DNA of 64,000 nucleotides from Paenibacillus sp. J31TS4 (GTDB lineage: Bacteria > Bacillota > Bacilli > Paenibacillales > NBRC-103111), in the NCBI RefSeq assembly GCF_018403265.1, contig NZ_BOSI01000001.1, forward strand, positions 868,001-932,000, given 5' to 3'. Below the pieces are notes generated by a model. It did not search any database, was not told the DNA's origin, and worked only from the letters and a program-made list of their open reading frames with translations. The position numbers and the translations under genes were made by a program. The stretch's first letter is position 1. The number at the start of each line of letters is the position of its first letter. Positions 32,936-42,306 of this stretch are shown piece after piece.

Positions 32936-34364
32936 GCGCCCGGATTCTTTTGGTCCGCAGCCCGTTCGCATAGACGGCCCAGACTACCGCCGCGACAACC
33001 ATCATGTCGAAGCAGACATTGAATTGAAACAAGTGCTTGGCCAGATCGGCCTCTCCGTCGCCGATGAGAGGCACCATGTAATTCAACAGGCCGATGACTG
33101 GCAGGAGCAGCAGCAGCTCAAGTCGGAACCGGCCCCGTTCATCCCGGGTTCTCCTGTACCAGCTGGCCCATACAATCAGATAGGCCAGGAGAAACGCGAT
33201 CAAGCCGGGAAGCGAGTGCGGCAATACGGATTGCTTGAAAGAACTCCATAGCGTAAAGAAATGCGATAGAGCGCCGGGAGGCTTGCCCTCGGTTTTTTCG
33301 TAGTTGCCGAGATACGACGGCTTGATCGCAAAGGCGTTGTCCGCCGCCGCCTCGAGCTTGGACCAGAAACGGGCCGGATGCTTGAGATAAAAGAGCCCTA
33401 CCCGAGCATGGCTGATCTTCTCGTTCAGCACTTGCTCGAAGGCCGGATCCTTGATGTCGATCGGCAGATCCGGAATAAAGTAATTCGTATTCTTCAGCAC
33501 CGCCCACTCCTCGGGCAGGCCCAGCTCCTTCAGATCCTTCTCCGGCGTCGGAGAATCCTTGAGGATGCCGTAGAAGACCGTCTGGTATTTGTTGATGATC
33601 TTGATGCTCGGGTCGATCGACAGGTAAATGATCCCCGCCGTCAAAGCCAGCAGCACTGAGCCGGCGACGACGGTACGCCGCCAGGCCCGGTCGCTGTGCA
33701 TCCGCCACAGCCGCAGGCCGGTCAGGAGCAGAAAGATGCCGATCGGCGCGTTCTGCACCTTGGCGCCCGTCACGAAAATAGCCGCCACGTAAAACAAGAC
33801 GAGCCAGCCGACCGAAGCCCGTTCCCTTGCCGCCAGCAAGAGGCCAAGGCCGAAGGTCAGGAGCAGGAACAGCAGGGATACGGGCTCACCGAACAAGGAA
33901 TTGAAATACGCGAGATACCCCCCGTCCGCGAACACGACCACGAGCACGGCCGCAACTATCCAGCTGGTCGCGGCGAATTCAGTCCGGCAGGCGCGGACGA
34001 TCAGATAGAAGGCGGCTCCGAGGAGCAGCGTGTACAGAGCGGCCAGGAAGCGAATGTCAAAGTAGTTCGGATCCATCAGGACGTTCAGCAGCCCCGCCAG
34101 CTTGACGAGCAGCACCTGGGAGGAGACGTAGCCGCCCAGCGCCGTCAGCACGTTCCCCGTGATCTGGTAGTCGCTTGTGAAATAGCTGAAATATTTGTCC
34201 GCATACTCCTGGGTTATGTAAGACAAGCCGGCCGAGCCCATGATGCGTTCGAAATCTCCGTTGTTGGCCATGCCGACGAGCGGCTTCACCATAAGAAGCC
34301 AAATGGCGATGATGACGGCAGCCGCTGCCGCCGCCGTCTCCGCGCATAACAGCTTGCGCAGCAT
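32919..34364 (-). CDS. Polytopic membrane protein, WsfD-like glycan hexose transferase family
   Basis: A 481-residue protein with ten or more membrane helices. The first extracellular loop carries NNGDFERIMGSAGLSYI (about 34-50), with an acidic pair as in GT-C glycosyltransferases, and a large loop follows about residue 260 (IDPSIKIINKYQTVFYGIL). I recall the family name WsfD from S-layer glycan clusters; this identification is from memory of the motif and is moderate. It is convergent with mciZ and not in an operon. No other glycan gene is nearby. Confidence 0.6.
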   Translation of the reverse strand: MLRKLLCAETAAAAAAVIIAIWLLMVKPLVGMANNGDFERIMGSAGLSYITQEYADKYFSYFTSDYQITGNVLTALGGYVSSQVLLVKLAGLLNVLMDPNYFDIRFLAALYTLLLGAAFYLIVRACRTEFAATSWIVAAVLVVVFADGGYLAYFNSLFGEPVSLLFLLLTFGLGLLLAARERASVGWLVLFYVAAIFVTGAKVQNAPIGIFLLLTGLRLWRMHSDRAWRRTVVAGSVLLALTAGIIYLSIDPSIKIINKYQTVFYGILKDSPTPEKDLKELGLPEEWAVLKNTNYFIPDLPIDIKDPAFEQVLNEKISHARVGLFYLKHPARFWSKLEAAADNAFAIKPSYLGNYEKTEGKPPGALSHFFTLWSSFKQSVLPHSLPGLIAFLLAYLIVWASWYRRTRDERGRFRLELLLLLPVIGLLNYMVPLIGDGEADLAKHLFQFNVCFDMMVVAAVVWAVYANGLRTKRIRALTGKG

Positions 34365-34478
34365 GTACGATTCATCCTCTCCTATATCCTATAGCCGAAA
34401 ATATGTGGCCTCCCCATTGTGCCGGTCGGATTTCCGAGCGGCCTGTCCGATGTCTGACGATGGAGCGCCGGCGGCCGA

Positions 34479-35030
34479 TCATCCTGGGAAGACCGATTCG
34501 AATTCTTCTCTCGTCATGCCGAACAGCAGCTGGTCATGATACTGTCCGTTCGCATACAGCATGCGGCGCTGTCTGCCTTCTACCGCGAACCTCAGCTTCT
34601 CATGCAGCCGGATGGACCGTTTGTTGAAGGAATAGACGATAGCGTTTGCCTTCTGGTAATTCAATTCAAAAAAGTAATACGCGAAGACGAGCTTGATCAT
34701 CTCGCGCGCATAGCCTCTTCCCCAATACTCCCGATCCACGGCCAGGCCATAGCGGAACGTGCCGGAGCGGGGATCGCACGAAAAAGTGAGGATAGAGCCA
34801 ACCGGTGTGCCCTCTCGATTCTCCGCCATCCACCGGAAATTGTCATGCTCTCCCCGCGCGGCATGCTTCTCGATCAGCTGCCGGACGCTGTCCCGGGACT
34901 GCGGAAAAGCGATGCGGTCAAAGTGCTGCGACATCTCGTCGTCCAGCCCCCACCGATAAAGCGTGTCGGCATCTTGGGGCTCCAGTGCCCGAAGACGGAT
35001 GGAATCCCCTTGCCAGATGCTGTACTGCAT
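34479..35030 (-). CDS. GNAT-family N-acetyltransferase
   Basis: A 183-residue protein of the RimJ/RimL group. IRLRALEPQDADTLYRW starts the fold and the acetyl-CoA loop reads DREYWGRGYAREMIKL (about 106-121), followed by ANAIVYSFNKRSIRLHEKLRF. The start at 35030 follows GGAAGGAGAG. It is alone; the substrate (a protein N-terminus, a small amine or an antibiotic) is unknown. Confidence 0.88.
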   Translation of the reverse strand: MQYSIWQGDSIRLRALEPQDADTLYRWGLDDEMSQHFDRIAFPQSRDSVRQLIEKHAARGEHDNFRWMAENREGTPVGSILTFSCDPRSGTFRYGLAVDREYWGRGYAREMIKLVFAYYFFELNYQKANAIVYSFNKRSIRLHEKLRFAVEGRQRRMLYANGQYHDQLLFGMTREEFESVFPG

Positions 35031-35243
35031 AATGGTTCTCTCCTTCCAATCGACAACCTGTTCCCGTCCAATGCGGGCTTTACCATTGTAGCAAGCGGCT
35101 CCTTTTGTTGGCAAACTTCGCTGGAATTGTTCCCTTCCCGCAGGCGCTCGACCGGAACGAAGCAAGCCCGGCAGGCTCGCGCCGCCGGGCTTGCAGTTGA
35201 TAGACATTGTGAGACGGTTCAAGGCGTGTTCGGGAAGCCGCTT

Positions 35244-36383
35244 CTACGCCGTGCGGCCTTCCGCCACTTCGCCGATGATGGCCAGCACGAGCTCGGCCAG
35301 GCTGACCAGCTCGGCAACCTCGATCTGCTCCTTCGTCGTATGGATGTGCTCGTAGCCAACCGCCAGGTTGACGGTCGGAATGCCCATTCCGTTAAAAATG
35401 TTGGCGTCGCTGCCGCCGCCGGTATGGAACGTGCCGGGCGTCTTGCCAATCTTGCGTGCCGCCTCCATTGCCAGTCGCACGACCGGAGCGCTCTCGTCAA
35501 ACTTGAACGACGGGTACACGATGACACTGGAGAAATCGACCGAGCCGCCCATATCCGCGGCCGCCGACTCGCAAGCCTGCTGCATCGCCGCCAGCTGCTT
35601 CTCCAGCTTCTCCATCACGAGGCTGCGGGCCTCCGCGACGAGCTGCGCCTGCTCGCAGACGATATTGGTCGGGCCGCCGCCCGAGAAGCTGCCGATGTTC
35701 GCCGTCGTCTCGAAGTCGATCCGGCCGAGCGGCATGCGGGACACCGCCTTGCTGGCGATCGTGATGGCGCTGACGCCGTCTTCCGGATTGACGCCGGCAT
35801 GCGCGGATTTGCCAGTGAAGGTCATATGAATTTTGGACTGGGCGGGCGCCGCGACGGCAATCGTGCCGACCTTGCCGTTCGAATCAAGTGCGTAGCCGAA
35901 GTCCGCTTCCATCCATTTTGGATCCATGGCGCGCGCGCCGGCGAGACCCGATTCTTCGCCCGCCGTGATGACGAACTGGATGCGGCCGTGCTTCGCGCCT
36001 GTCTCCTTGAGCACCCGAATGACCTCCAGCATCGCGGCGATCCCCGCCTTGTCGTCGCTGCCGAGGATGGTGGTGCCGTCGCTTCGGATGAAGCCGTCGG
36101 CGTCGATGCGGGGCCGGATGCCCTTGCCCGGCGTGACGGTGTCCATGTGGGAAGTGAAGAAGAGCACCGGCGCTTCTTCGGCGCCGGGCGTCGCTTCGAG
36201 ATTGCAGATCAGGTTGCCCGCCCCGTGCCCGGAGCGCTCCTTGGAATCGTCCTCGACGACGCTCAGGCCGAGCGCGCCGAACTGCTCTGTCAATACTTTG
36301 CTGATATCCTCTTCATGCTTCGTTTCGCTGTCCACCTGCACCAGTTCCATGAACTGCCGGACCAGCCGCTCTTTTTGGATCAT
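35244..36383 (-). CDS. M20-family metallopeptidase (PepT/YqjE-like)
   Basis: A 379-residue cytoplasmic dizinc peptidase. The metal ligands are His in FFTSHMDTV (about 75), Asp in GSDDKAG, Glu-Glu in TAGEESGL, Asp in ALDSNG and His near the end in EHIHTTKEQ. The dimerisation lid starts about residue 180. It is 380 codons, near the peptidase T-like YqjE of B. subtilis, which is also next to prli42 and bkd. The start at 36383 follows GGGAGGAA; an in-frame codon 15 bases earlier is less well placed. Confidence 0.9.
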   Translation of the reverse strand: MIQKERLVRQFMELVQVDSETKHEEDISKVLTEQFGALGLSVVEDDSKERSGHGAGNLICNLEATPGAEEAPVLFFTSHMDTVTPGKGIRPRIDADGFIRSDGTTILGSDDKAGIAAMLEVIRVLKETGAKHGRIQFVITAGEESGLAGARAMDPKWMEADFGYALDSNGKVGTIAVAAPAQSKIHMTFTGKSAHAGVNPEDGVSAITIASKAVSRMPLGRIDFETTANIGSFSGGGPTNIVCEQAQLVAEARSLVMEKLEKQLAAMQQACESAAADMGGSVDFSSVIVYPSFKFDESAPVVRLAMEAARKIGKTPGTFHTGGGSDANIFNGMGIPTVNLAVGYEHIHTTKEQIEVAELVSLAELVLAIIGEVAEGRTA

Positions 36384-36470
36384 CGGACTTCCTCCCAATG
36401 GTTACTTACGTTACAATAAGATAAGGCTCGGCCTGTCATCCCCTACATTCGAGGAGTGGAAACCCAAAAA

Positions 36471-36572
36471 ATGAGAAACGCGAATAAATGGTTCCGTGTG
36501 GTCGTGTTCGTCATGCTGTTCAGCATGGTGATCTCCACGCTGTTGTTCAGCTTCAGCTTCCTGTTTCAATAA
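36471..36572 (+). CDS. Prli42-like stressosome membrane miniprotein
   Basis: A 33-residue protein, MRNANKWFRVVVFVM... with one membrane helix (VVVFVMLFSMVISTLLFSFSF) and basic N-terminus. This is the pattern of Prli42, the 31-residue miniprotein that tethers the RsbR stressosome to the membrane in Listeria and is conserved in Firmicutes. GAGGAG lies 15 bases upstream. It is between the M20 peptidase and bkdB, as in Bacillus, and has its own terminator. No rsb gene is in the window. Confidence 0.8.
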   Translation: MRNANKWFRVVVFVMLFSMVISTLLFSFSFLFQ

Positions 36573-36602
36573 GCCGATCCCGTCGCCGGGACCGGCTTTT
36601 CT
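36572..36602 (+). terminator. Terminator of the Prli42 gene
   Basis: AGCCGATCCCG pairs with CGGGACCGGCT, followed by TTTTCT, at the stop codon of the gene. Confidence 0.85.
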
Positions 36603-36619
36603 TATGTTTGGGCCACACC

Positions 36620-37993
36620 TCAATACAGCTTCGTATCCGGGGTGTAGCTTTCGAGATTTTCCTTGATCCGCTGGAGGAACCGGCCGCAAATGACGCCGTC
36701 CAGAATCCGGTGATCCAGCGACAGGCACAGATTCACCATCGAACGGACGGCGATCATGTCTTGGATGACGACCGGCTTTTTCACGATCGATTCGAACGTC
36801 AGGATGGCCGCCTGCGGATAGTTGATGATCGGATAGGACAGAATCGAGCCGAACGAGCCTGTGTTGTTCACGGTAAACGTACCGCCCTGCAGATCGTTCA
36901 GCGTCAGCTTGCCCGCTCTTGCCCGCTTCGTCAAATCGTCGATCTCGTGGGCGAGCCCGGCGATATTTTTCTGGTCCGCGTTCTTGATGACGGGCGTGAC
37001 CACCATATCCTCCGTCCCGACGGCGAGAGACAGATTGATGTCGCGCTTGACGATAATCTTGTCGACCGCCCAGACCGAGTTCAGAATCGGGTAGTCCTTG
37101 ATCGCATTCACGACCGCCTTGAGCAGGAAGGCGAGGTAAGTCAGATTGATGCCTTCCTTGCGCATGAATTCTTCTTTCCACTTGTTGCGCAGCACGACGA
37201 GATTCGTCACGTCGACCTCGATCATCGTCCAAGCGTGCGGAATCTCGGACACACTCTGGCGCATCCGGCTGGCGATGGTGTTGCGGATCGGGCTCACGTC
37301 CAGGAGATATTCTCCTCGGCTCGCCTTCTCCTCCTCCAGCTCGACCCAGGAAATCGGCGGATCCTGCGTCAAATGGAGCCCCGTCGAGCGGACGGGAGCG
37401 AGAGCCTTGTCGTCCCGTTCGCCCGCGACCGGAGCGGCAGGGACTTGTGGCGCCTGCGCGGACGGCAGGGCAGCTGGAGCCGCACTGACGGATGCGGTTT
37501 TGTGCGCCCCGCTTTCGATATGCGCCAAGACGTCTTTGCGCGTAATCCGTCCGCCCAGCCCGGTTCCCCGGATGCGGCTCAGATCAAGCTGATGCTCCTG
37601 CGCCAGCTTGAGCACGGCGGGAGAATACCTTGCCCGCATGCCACCTTCGGCTTCTGCCTCTTGTGAAGCTTCTCCGTTTCCGGCCGTCTGCGCCGCATCC
37701 CCGCCGGCATGCGCTCCTGCCTCTGCGGCCGCCGATGCGGGCACCGCTATGTAACAAATCACTTCTCCAACCTCAGCCGTCTTGTTCTCGCCGACGACGA
37801 TCCGGGTCAAGGTGCCTTCTATGGGAGACGGCATCTCCACGTTCACCTTGTCGGTCATCAGCTCGCACAGGACGTCGTACTGCTCGATATAGTCGCCGGG
37901 CTGCTTCAGCCACTTGCCCACCGTCGCGGAGACAAGCGTCTCCGCCAGGTGGGGCACCGTGACGGCTGTCTCGATCCCGTTTGCTTCGTTCAT
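36620..37993 (-). CDS. bkdB: Branched-chain 2-oxoacid dehydrogenase E2 (dihydrolipoyl acyltransferase)
   Basis: A 457-residue E2 that makes isobutyryl-, isovaleryl- and 2-methylbutyryl-CoA, the primers of branched fatty acids. It has a lipoyl domain (lysine in MTDKVNVEMPS, about 47-57), a linker, a subunit-binding domain (YSPAVLKLAQEHQLDLSRI, GGRITRKDV, about 145-178), an Ala/Pro linker and the catalytic domain with SLDHRILDG near the end. It is last in the bkd genes. The 102-base gap from bkdAB is longer than usual for this operon. Confidence 0.93.
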   Translation of the reverse strand: MNEANGIETAVTVPHLAETLVSATVGKWLKQPGDYIEQYDVLCELMTDKVNVEMPSPIEGTLTRIVVGENKTAEVGEVICYIAVPASAAAEAGAHAGGDAAQTAGNGEASQEAEAEGGMRARYSPAVLKLAQEHQLDLSRIRGTGLGGRITRKDVLAHIESGAHKTASVSAAPAALPSAQAPQVPAAPVAGERDDKALAPVRSTGLHLTQDPPISWVELEEEKASRGEYLLDVSPIRNTIASRMRQSVSEIPHAWTMIEVDVTNLVVLRNKWKEEFMRKEGINLTYLAFLLKAVVNAIKDYPILNSVWAVDKIIVKRDINLSLAVGTEDMVVTPVIKNADQKNIAGLAHEIDDLTKRARAGKLTLNDLQGGTFTVNNTGSFGSILSYPIINYPQAAILTFESIVKKPVVIQDMIAVRSMVNLCLSLDHRILDGVICGRFLQRIKENLESYTPDTKLY

Positions 37994-38095
37994 CGTTCGT
38001 CCTCCTATCGGGTGTATCTGCCGGTCCGGCTTTGGGCCGATACGCGGCTCTCCGGGACTCCCTTCGCCAGTGTGCCTCGATGGCTGGGAGCCGGC

Positions 38096-39079
38096 CTACA
38101 GCTCGGCCAGCCGCCTCATCGCTTCCTTGGCTTTTTCCGGATTGATCAGGAACGCCTTCTCCAGAATCGGACTCATGCCCACGGCCGGCACATCCTCACC
38201 GCACAGCCGCATGATCGGGGCGTCCAGCTCGAAGAACAGCTCCTCAGAGATAATCGCCGACACTTCGGCGCCTACTCCGCCCGTCTTGTTGTCCTCATGA
38301 ACGATCAGCACCTTGCCTGTCTTGGCGGCGGCCTCCAGAATCGCTTCCTTGTCGAGAGGCTGCAGCGTCCGGAGGTCCAGCACATGCGCACTGATGCCTT
38401 CCTTGGCCGCCAATTCCTCCGCCGCTTTGAGGACATGATGAACCGTCATCCCGTATGAAATGACCGTGATGTCGGTACCTTCGCGAACGACGGAGGCTTT
38501 GCCGATCGGGACGGTATAATCGTCGTCCGGCACCTCGCCGGAGATCATCAGGTAGCATTTTTTGTGCTCCAGGAAGAGGACCGGGTCCCCTCCCCGTACG
38601 GCCGCTTTCATGAGGCCCTTGGCGTCATACGGCGTGGAGGGCGCGACCAGCACGAGACCCGGCGTTCCGAAAAAGACCGATTCGGGACATTGCGAGTGGT
38701 AGAGCGCTCCCCCGCCCGTCGCCCCGTAAGGAGCGCGGATGACGACCGGGCAGTCCCAATCGCCGTTCGAGCGGTAGCGGATTTTGGCCGCCTCGCTGAT
38801 GATCTGGTTCGTCGCCGGGAAGATGAAATCGGCGAACTGCATCTCGGCGATCGGGCGCATGCCGTACATCGCCGCACCGATCGCGACGCCCGCGATGGCC
38901 GATTCGGCCAGAGGCGTGTCGAGCACCCGCTCCTCGCCGAACTGGTCCCGCAGGTGCTTGGTCGCATTGTTGACCCCGCCCTTGCCGACGTCCTCGCCGA
39001 GCACGAACACATTCTCGTCGCGGCGCATTTCCTCCTCCATCGCGGAGCGGATTGCTTCTAAATATGTGATAACCGCCAA
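38096..39079 (-). CDS. bkdAB: Branched-chain 2-oxoacid dehydrogenase E1, beta subunit
   Basis: A 327-residue transketolase-like beta subunit. [34 protein letters not shown] and YHSQCPESVF are in order; the C-terminal domain begins at VTVISYGMTVHHVL (about 200). It lies three bases after bkdAA. The protein is a paralogue of PdhB at 18718. Function follows the operon and the E1 partner. Confidence 0.93.
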   Translation of the reverse strand: MAVITYLEAIRSAMEEEMRRDENVFVLGEDVGKGGVNNATKHLRDQFGEERVLDTPLAESAIAGVAIGAAMYGMRPIAEMQFADFIFPATNQIISEAAKIRYRSNGDWDCPVVIRAPYGATGGGALYHSQCPESVFFGTPGLVLVAPSTPYDAKGLMKAAVRGGDPVLFLEHKKCYLMISGEVPDDDYTVPIGKASVVREGTDITVISYGMTVHHVLKAAEELAAKEGISAHVLDLRTLQPLDKEAILEAAAKTGKVLIVHEDNKTGGVGAEVSAIISEELFFELDAPIMRLCGEDVPAVGMSPILEKAFLINPEKAKEAMRRLAEL

Positions 39080-39082
39080 CGC

Positions 39083-40096
39083 TTAGTCCTCCCTTCCCGG
39101 CTGCGCATAGACGTGCCGGAACAGGTCCTCCGGCTGCGCATGGGGCGCCGCTTCCGCATACTGCGTCGCGTCGTTGATTTCTATCTTGAGCTGCTGCTCC
39201 AGCTCCGCTTCCTTCGCATCGTCCCATATGCCGCAGTCGATCAAATATTGACGGAACCTCGGCAGCCCGTCCTTGCTCCGGTTCTCCTCAACTTCTTCCT
39301 TTGTCCGGTACAGCATATCGTCGTCCGCTGTGGAGTGGGGCGAGACGCGGTACATCATCGCCTCGATCAGGGTAGGGCCTTCGCCCCGCACCGCTCTCTC
39401 CCGCGCTTCCTTCACGACGCGGTAAACCTCGAGCGGATCGTTCCCGTCCACCCTAACGCCCGGGAAGCCGTAGCCCGCCGCGCGGTCCACGATCCGGCCG
39501 GCCACCTGCTTGTGAAGCGGAACGGAGATGGCGTACTGGTTGTTCTCGCACATAAGGATGACCGGCAGCTTGTGCACGCCCGCAAAATTGCAGCCCTCGT
39601 GAAAATCCCCCTGGTTGCTGGAGCCTTCTCCGAAGGTGGCGAACGATACGAAGTCCTTGCGCTTCATCTTGGCGGCAAGCGCGAAACCGACCGCGTGAGG
39701 CACCTGCGTCGTCACGGGACTCGAGCCGGTGACGATCCGCAGCTTCTTGTGGCCAAAATGGCCCGGCATCTGCCGTCCCCCGCTGTTCGGATCCTCGGCC
39801 TTGGCGAATACGGACAGCATCAATTCCCGCATCGTCATGCCGACGCTGAGGACGAAGCCGTAATCGCGGTAATAGGGGAGGTAGTAGTCCTTCTCGCGGT
39901 CAAGCGCAAATGCCGCACCGACCTGGGCAGCCTCCTGGCCGATCCCCGACACGTGGAAGGCGATCTTCCCGCTTCGCTGCAGCACCAGACCGCGCTCGTC
40001 GAATTTGCGCGCTCTCAGCATCATCGAATACATCTCCACCGCTTCCCGATCGGTCAGCCCCAGCGAACGATGTTTCGTCATTTGTCCGACAGACAT
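39083..40096 (-). CDS. bkdAA: Branched-chain 2-oxoacid dehydrogenase E1, alpha subunit
   Basis: A 337-residue thiamine-diphosphate subunit (cofactor motif GEGSSNQGDFHEGCNFAG to CENNQ, about 155-185; YRVSPHSTADDD). It decarboxylates the oxoacids of Leu, Ile and Val. The leader is 292 bases long and has its own promoter, with a FapR-like operator, after the lpdV stop, plus a CTGCAGAG / CTCTGCAG hairpin about 90 bases before the gene. Confidence 0.93.
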   Translation of the reverse strand: MSVGQMTKHRSLGLTDREAVEMYSMMLRARKFDERGLVLQRSGKIAFHVSGIGQEAAQVGAAFALDREKDYYLPYYRDYGFVLSVGMTMRELMLSVFAKAEDPNSGGRQMPGHFGHKKLRIVTGSSPVTTQVPHAVGFALAAKMKRKDFVSFATFGEGSSNQGDFHEGCNFAGVHKLPVILMCENNQYAISVPLHKQVAGRIVDRAAGYGFPGVRVDGNDPLEVYRVVKEARERAVRGEGPTLIEAMMYRVSPHSTADDDMLYRTKEEVEENRSKDGLPRFRQYLIDCGIWDDAKEAELEQQLKIEINDATQYAEAAPHAQPEDLFRHVYAQPGRED

Positions 40097-40318
40097 GGAG
40101 TCCCTCCTTCATTATGGACCGCCGCGTCCGGGCAGTGACAACGAGGAACCTCCCCCGCTCCCGGACACCGTCTCCTTAAAGCTGCAGAGTCGCCTCTGCA
40201 GCCGATTTAATTCAGCTCTGACAGCCATCAGCCTCGCAAAACCGCACCTCCGCCGAATGGACGGGGATCTGTCTGTTCGGCCGGCTGTCTCTACTAGCAT
40301 ACGCCTTGTTGCCGTAAT

Positions 40319-40335
40319 TTAATACCTGGTCCTAA
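40319..40335. promoter_or_regulatory. FapR-like operator upstream of bkdAA
   Basis: TTAATACCTGGTCCTAA matches the FapR palindrome TTAGTACCTGGTACTAA at 15 of 17 positions. It lies just downstream of a -10 box TATGAT (40351-40356, minus strand), so bound FapR would block transcription of bkdAA-AB-B. No ptb-buk-bcd or BkdR gene is in the window. The identification is by consensus only. Confidence 0.6.
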
Positions 40336-40388
40336 TACTTGCTCCCGTCTATCATACCACAGCGTCTGTCTTCTGAACAGTCGTCCGC

Positions 40389-41810
40389 TTAGATTCCGAT
40401 CGCCCGGCCCTGTACGGCGAGCATCGCCTCGGCCAGCGCCTCCGACAAGGTCGGGTGCGGGGCGACCGCTTGTCCAATCTCCCACGGTGTCGCATCGAGC
40501 AGCTGGGCGAGTCCCGCCTCCGCAATCAGATCGGTCACATGGGGACCGATCATATGGACACCGAGCACGTCGCCCGTCCGCTCGTCGGCGACCACCTTGA
40601 CGAAGCCCTCCGCCTCTCCTTGCACGAGCGCTTTGCCGATCGCCGTGAACGGCACCTTGCCGACGCGGACCGCGTGGCCGCGCTCCCGTGCCTCCTGCTC
40701 GGTCCAGCCTACGCTCGCCGCTTCGGGCCGGCTGTAGATGCAGCGCGGAATCCGGTGCGCCTCGTGCCGTACCGGCTCGCCGCCAGCCAGATGCTCCACG
40801 GCCGCCAGTCCCTCATGGCTGGCGGCATGGGCGAGCTGCACGCCGCCGATGACGTCCCCGATCGCGTAGATGTGCGATTCGGCAGTCTGAAAATGCTCGT
40901 TAACCTGAATGAACCCGCCCTCTATGGCGATGTTCGTATTCTCGAGTCCCAGGTTCTCGACATTGCCTCGTCTGCCGACGGAGACGAGCAGCTTGTCCGC
41001 CTCCAGCGCTATAAGTCCGTCCTTGCCCTCCGCCTCGATCTTGACGGAGCCGTCGCCGCGCTCAAGCGTGTCCGGAAGCACCTTGGCCGACGTGTGAATC
41101 GTCACGCCCCTCTTCCGGAGCTGCTTCTCCAATTCGCGCGACACCTCCTCATCCTCCAGCGGCAGGAGACGCGGCTCATATTCGACCAGCGTAACGGCCA
41201 CGCCAAAGTCGCTCAGCATCGAAGCCCATTCCACACCGATAACGCCGCCTCCGACGATCAGCATGGAGCCCGGCAGCGTCTCCAGACGCAGCGCGTCGTC
41301 GCTCGTCAGCACTGTCTCCCCGTCCGCTTCAAGGCCCGGCAGGAGGCGCGGCCGCGAGCCGGTCGCGATAATGAGGTGCCTCGGCACCAGCGTCTCGGAC
41401 TCCCCATCCTCGAATTCGACGGCGACCGAGCCGCTACGTGGCGAGAAGATCGACGGACCGATGACCCGTCCGCTGCCCCGGTAGACGTCAATCTTGTTTT
41501 TCTTCATCAAATATTCGACACCCCGGTGGAGCTGGTCGACGATCCCCTGCTTGCGCGACTGGACACGCGCAAAATCAACGGCCACCGACTCGGTTACGAT
41601 GCCGAACGTCTCGCTGTTTTTCATCTGGGCGAGCAGCTCCGCGCTTCTCAGCAGCGCTTTGCTCGGAATGCAGCCCTTGTGCAGGCAGGTCCCGCCGAGC
41701 TTCTCCTTCTCGACGATCGCGGTCGCCAGACCGAGCTGGGCCGCTCGGATGGCGGCTACGTAGCCTCCCGTTCCTCCTCCGAGTATGACGACATCATATG
41801 GTTTGCTCAT
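40389..41810 (-). CDS. lpdV: Dihydrolipoyl dehydrogenase (E3) of the branched-chain complex
   Basis: A 473-residue FAD enzyme, paralogue of pdhD. It has ILGGGTGGYVAAIRAAQLG for FAD, the disulphide in GGTCLHKGCIPSKAL (about 40-45), VGGGVIGVEWASML for NAD and the His-Glu pair in APHPTLSEALAE. The position ahead of bkdAA is that of lpdV in B. subtilis, though the 292-base gap with a promoter suggests that the two are also expressed separately. Confidence 0.95.
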   Translation of the reverse strand: MSKPYDVVILGGGTGGYVAAIRAAQLGLATAIVEKEKLGGTCLHKGCIPSKALLRSAELLAQMKNSETFGIVTESVAVDFARVQSRKQGIVDQLHRGVEYLMKKNKIDVYRGSGRVIGPSIFSPRSGSVAVEFEDGESETLVPRHLIIATGSRPRLLPGLEADGETVLTSDDALRLETLPGSMLIVGGGVIGVEWASMLSDFGVAVTLVEYEPRLLPLEDEEVSRELEKQLRKRGVTIHTSAKVLPDTLERGDGSVKIEAEGKDGLIALEADKLLVSVGRRGNVENLGLENTNIAIEGGFIQVNEHFQTAESHIYAIGDVIGGVQLAHAASHEGLAAVEHLAGGEPVRHEAHRIPRCIYSRPEAASVGWTEQEARERGHAVRVGKVPFTAIGKALVQGEAEGFVKVVADERTGDVLGVHMIGPHVTDLIAEAGLAQLLDATPWEIGQAVAPHPTLSEALAEAMLAVQGRAIGI

Positions 41811-41950
41811 AAGCGAATAGTCCCTCCAACGTTAACTTCCCGGCGCTCCGGGTTCTGGTCAGCTATGTAAGCGGCGGCTCACGGTCCGCCTCGGCTTTGT
41901 CCTCTATTGTACTCTTCCTTTTTACACGAAATATAGGGGGGATTGCAAAT

Positions 41951-41979
41951 TAGACATGCCTCCCGTTTGGGAGTATGAT
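41951..41979 (+). promoter_or_regulatory. SigA promoter of the yqzF-like gene
   Basis: TAGACA, a 17-base spacer that carries CTCCC / GGGAG, and TATGAT, 40 bases before the gene. Confidence 0.7.
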
Positions 41980-42019
41980 GGAAGGTGAACGACTCGCATG
42001 CGAGAAAGAGGAATCGAAC

Positions 42020-42286
42020 ATGAACAGCACGCTTTCGCGCTTCGCCGCCGCTATCCTGCTCGTCATCCCCGGCATCGCCGCTACCTATGGCTTTCTGGCC
42101 ATGAAGGACGCATTCTTCGCCCAGTTCGGCCATCCCGAGGACGACCCGCATTTTCTCTGGGGCAAATTCCTGCTGGGTCTGGTCCTGTTCGCGGCCGGCG
42201 TCTGGTTTATCGGCGGATGGATCTTCTTCCGGGACCGGAAGCGCAATTACGTGGCACCCAGGTTTAAAAAGAAGAAAAAGCGGTGA
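42020..42286 (+). CDS. yqzF: YqzF-like small membrane protein (DUF2627)
   Basis: An 88-residue protein with two membrane helices (AAAILLVIPGIAATYGFLAM, about 9-28; LLGLVLFAAGVWFIGGWIFF, about 49-68) and a basic tail ending in six Lys/Arg. The start at 42020 follows AGAGG. The B. subtilis homologue is also next to the bkd operon. The function is unknown. Confidence 0.82.
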   Translation: MNSTLSRFAAAILLVIPGIAATYGFLAMKDAFFAQFGHPEDDPHFLWGKFLLGLVLFAAGVWFIGGWIFFRDRKRNYVAPRFKKKKKR

Positions 42287-42306
42287 TCGCCGCCGCTTCG
42301 CTCTCC

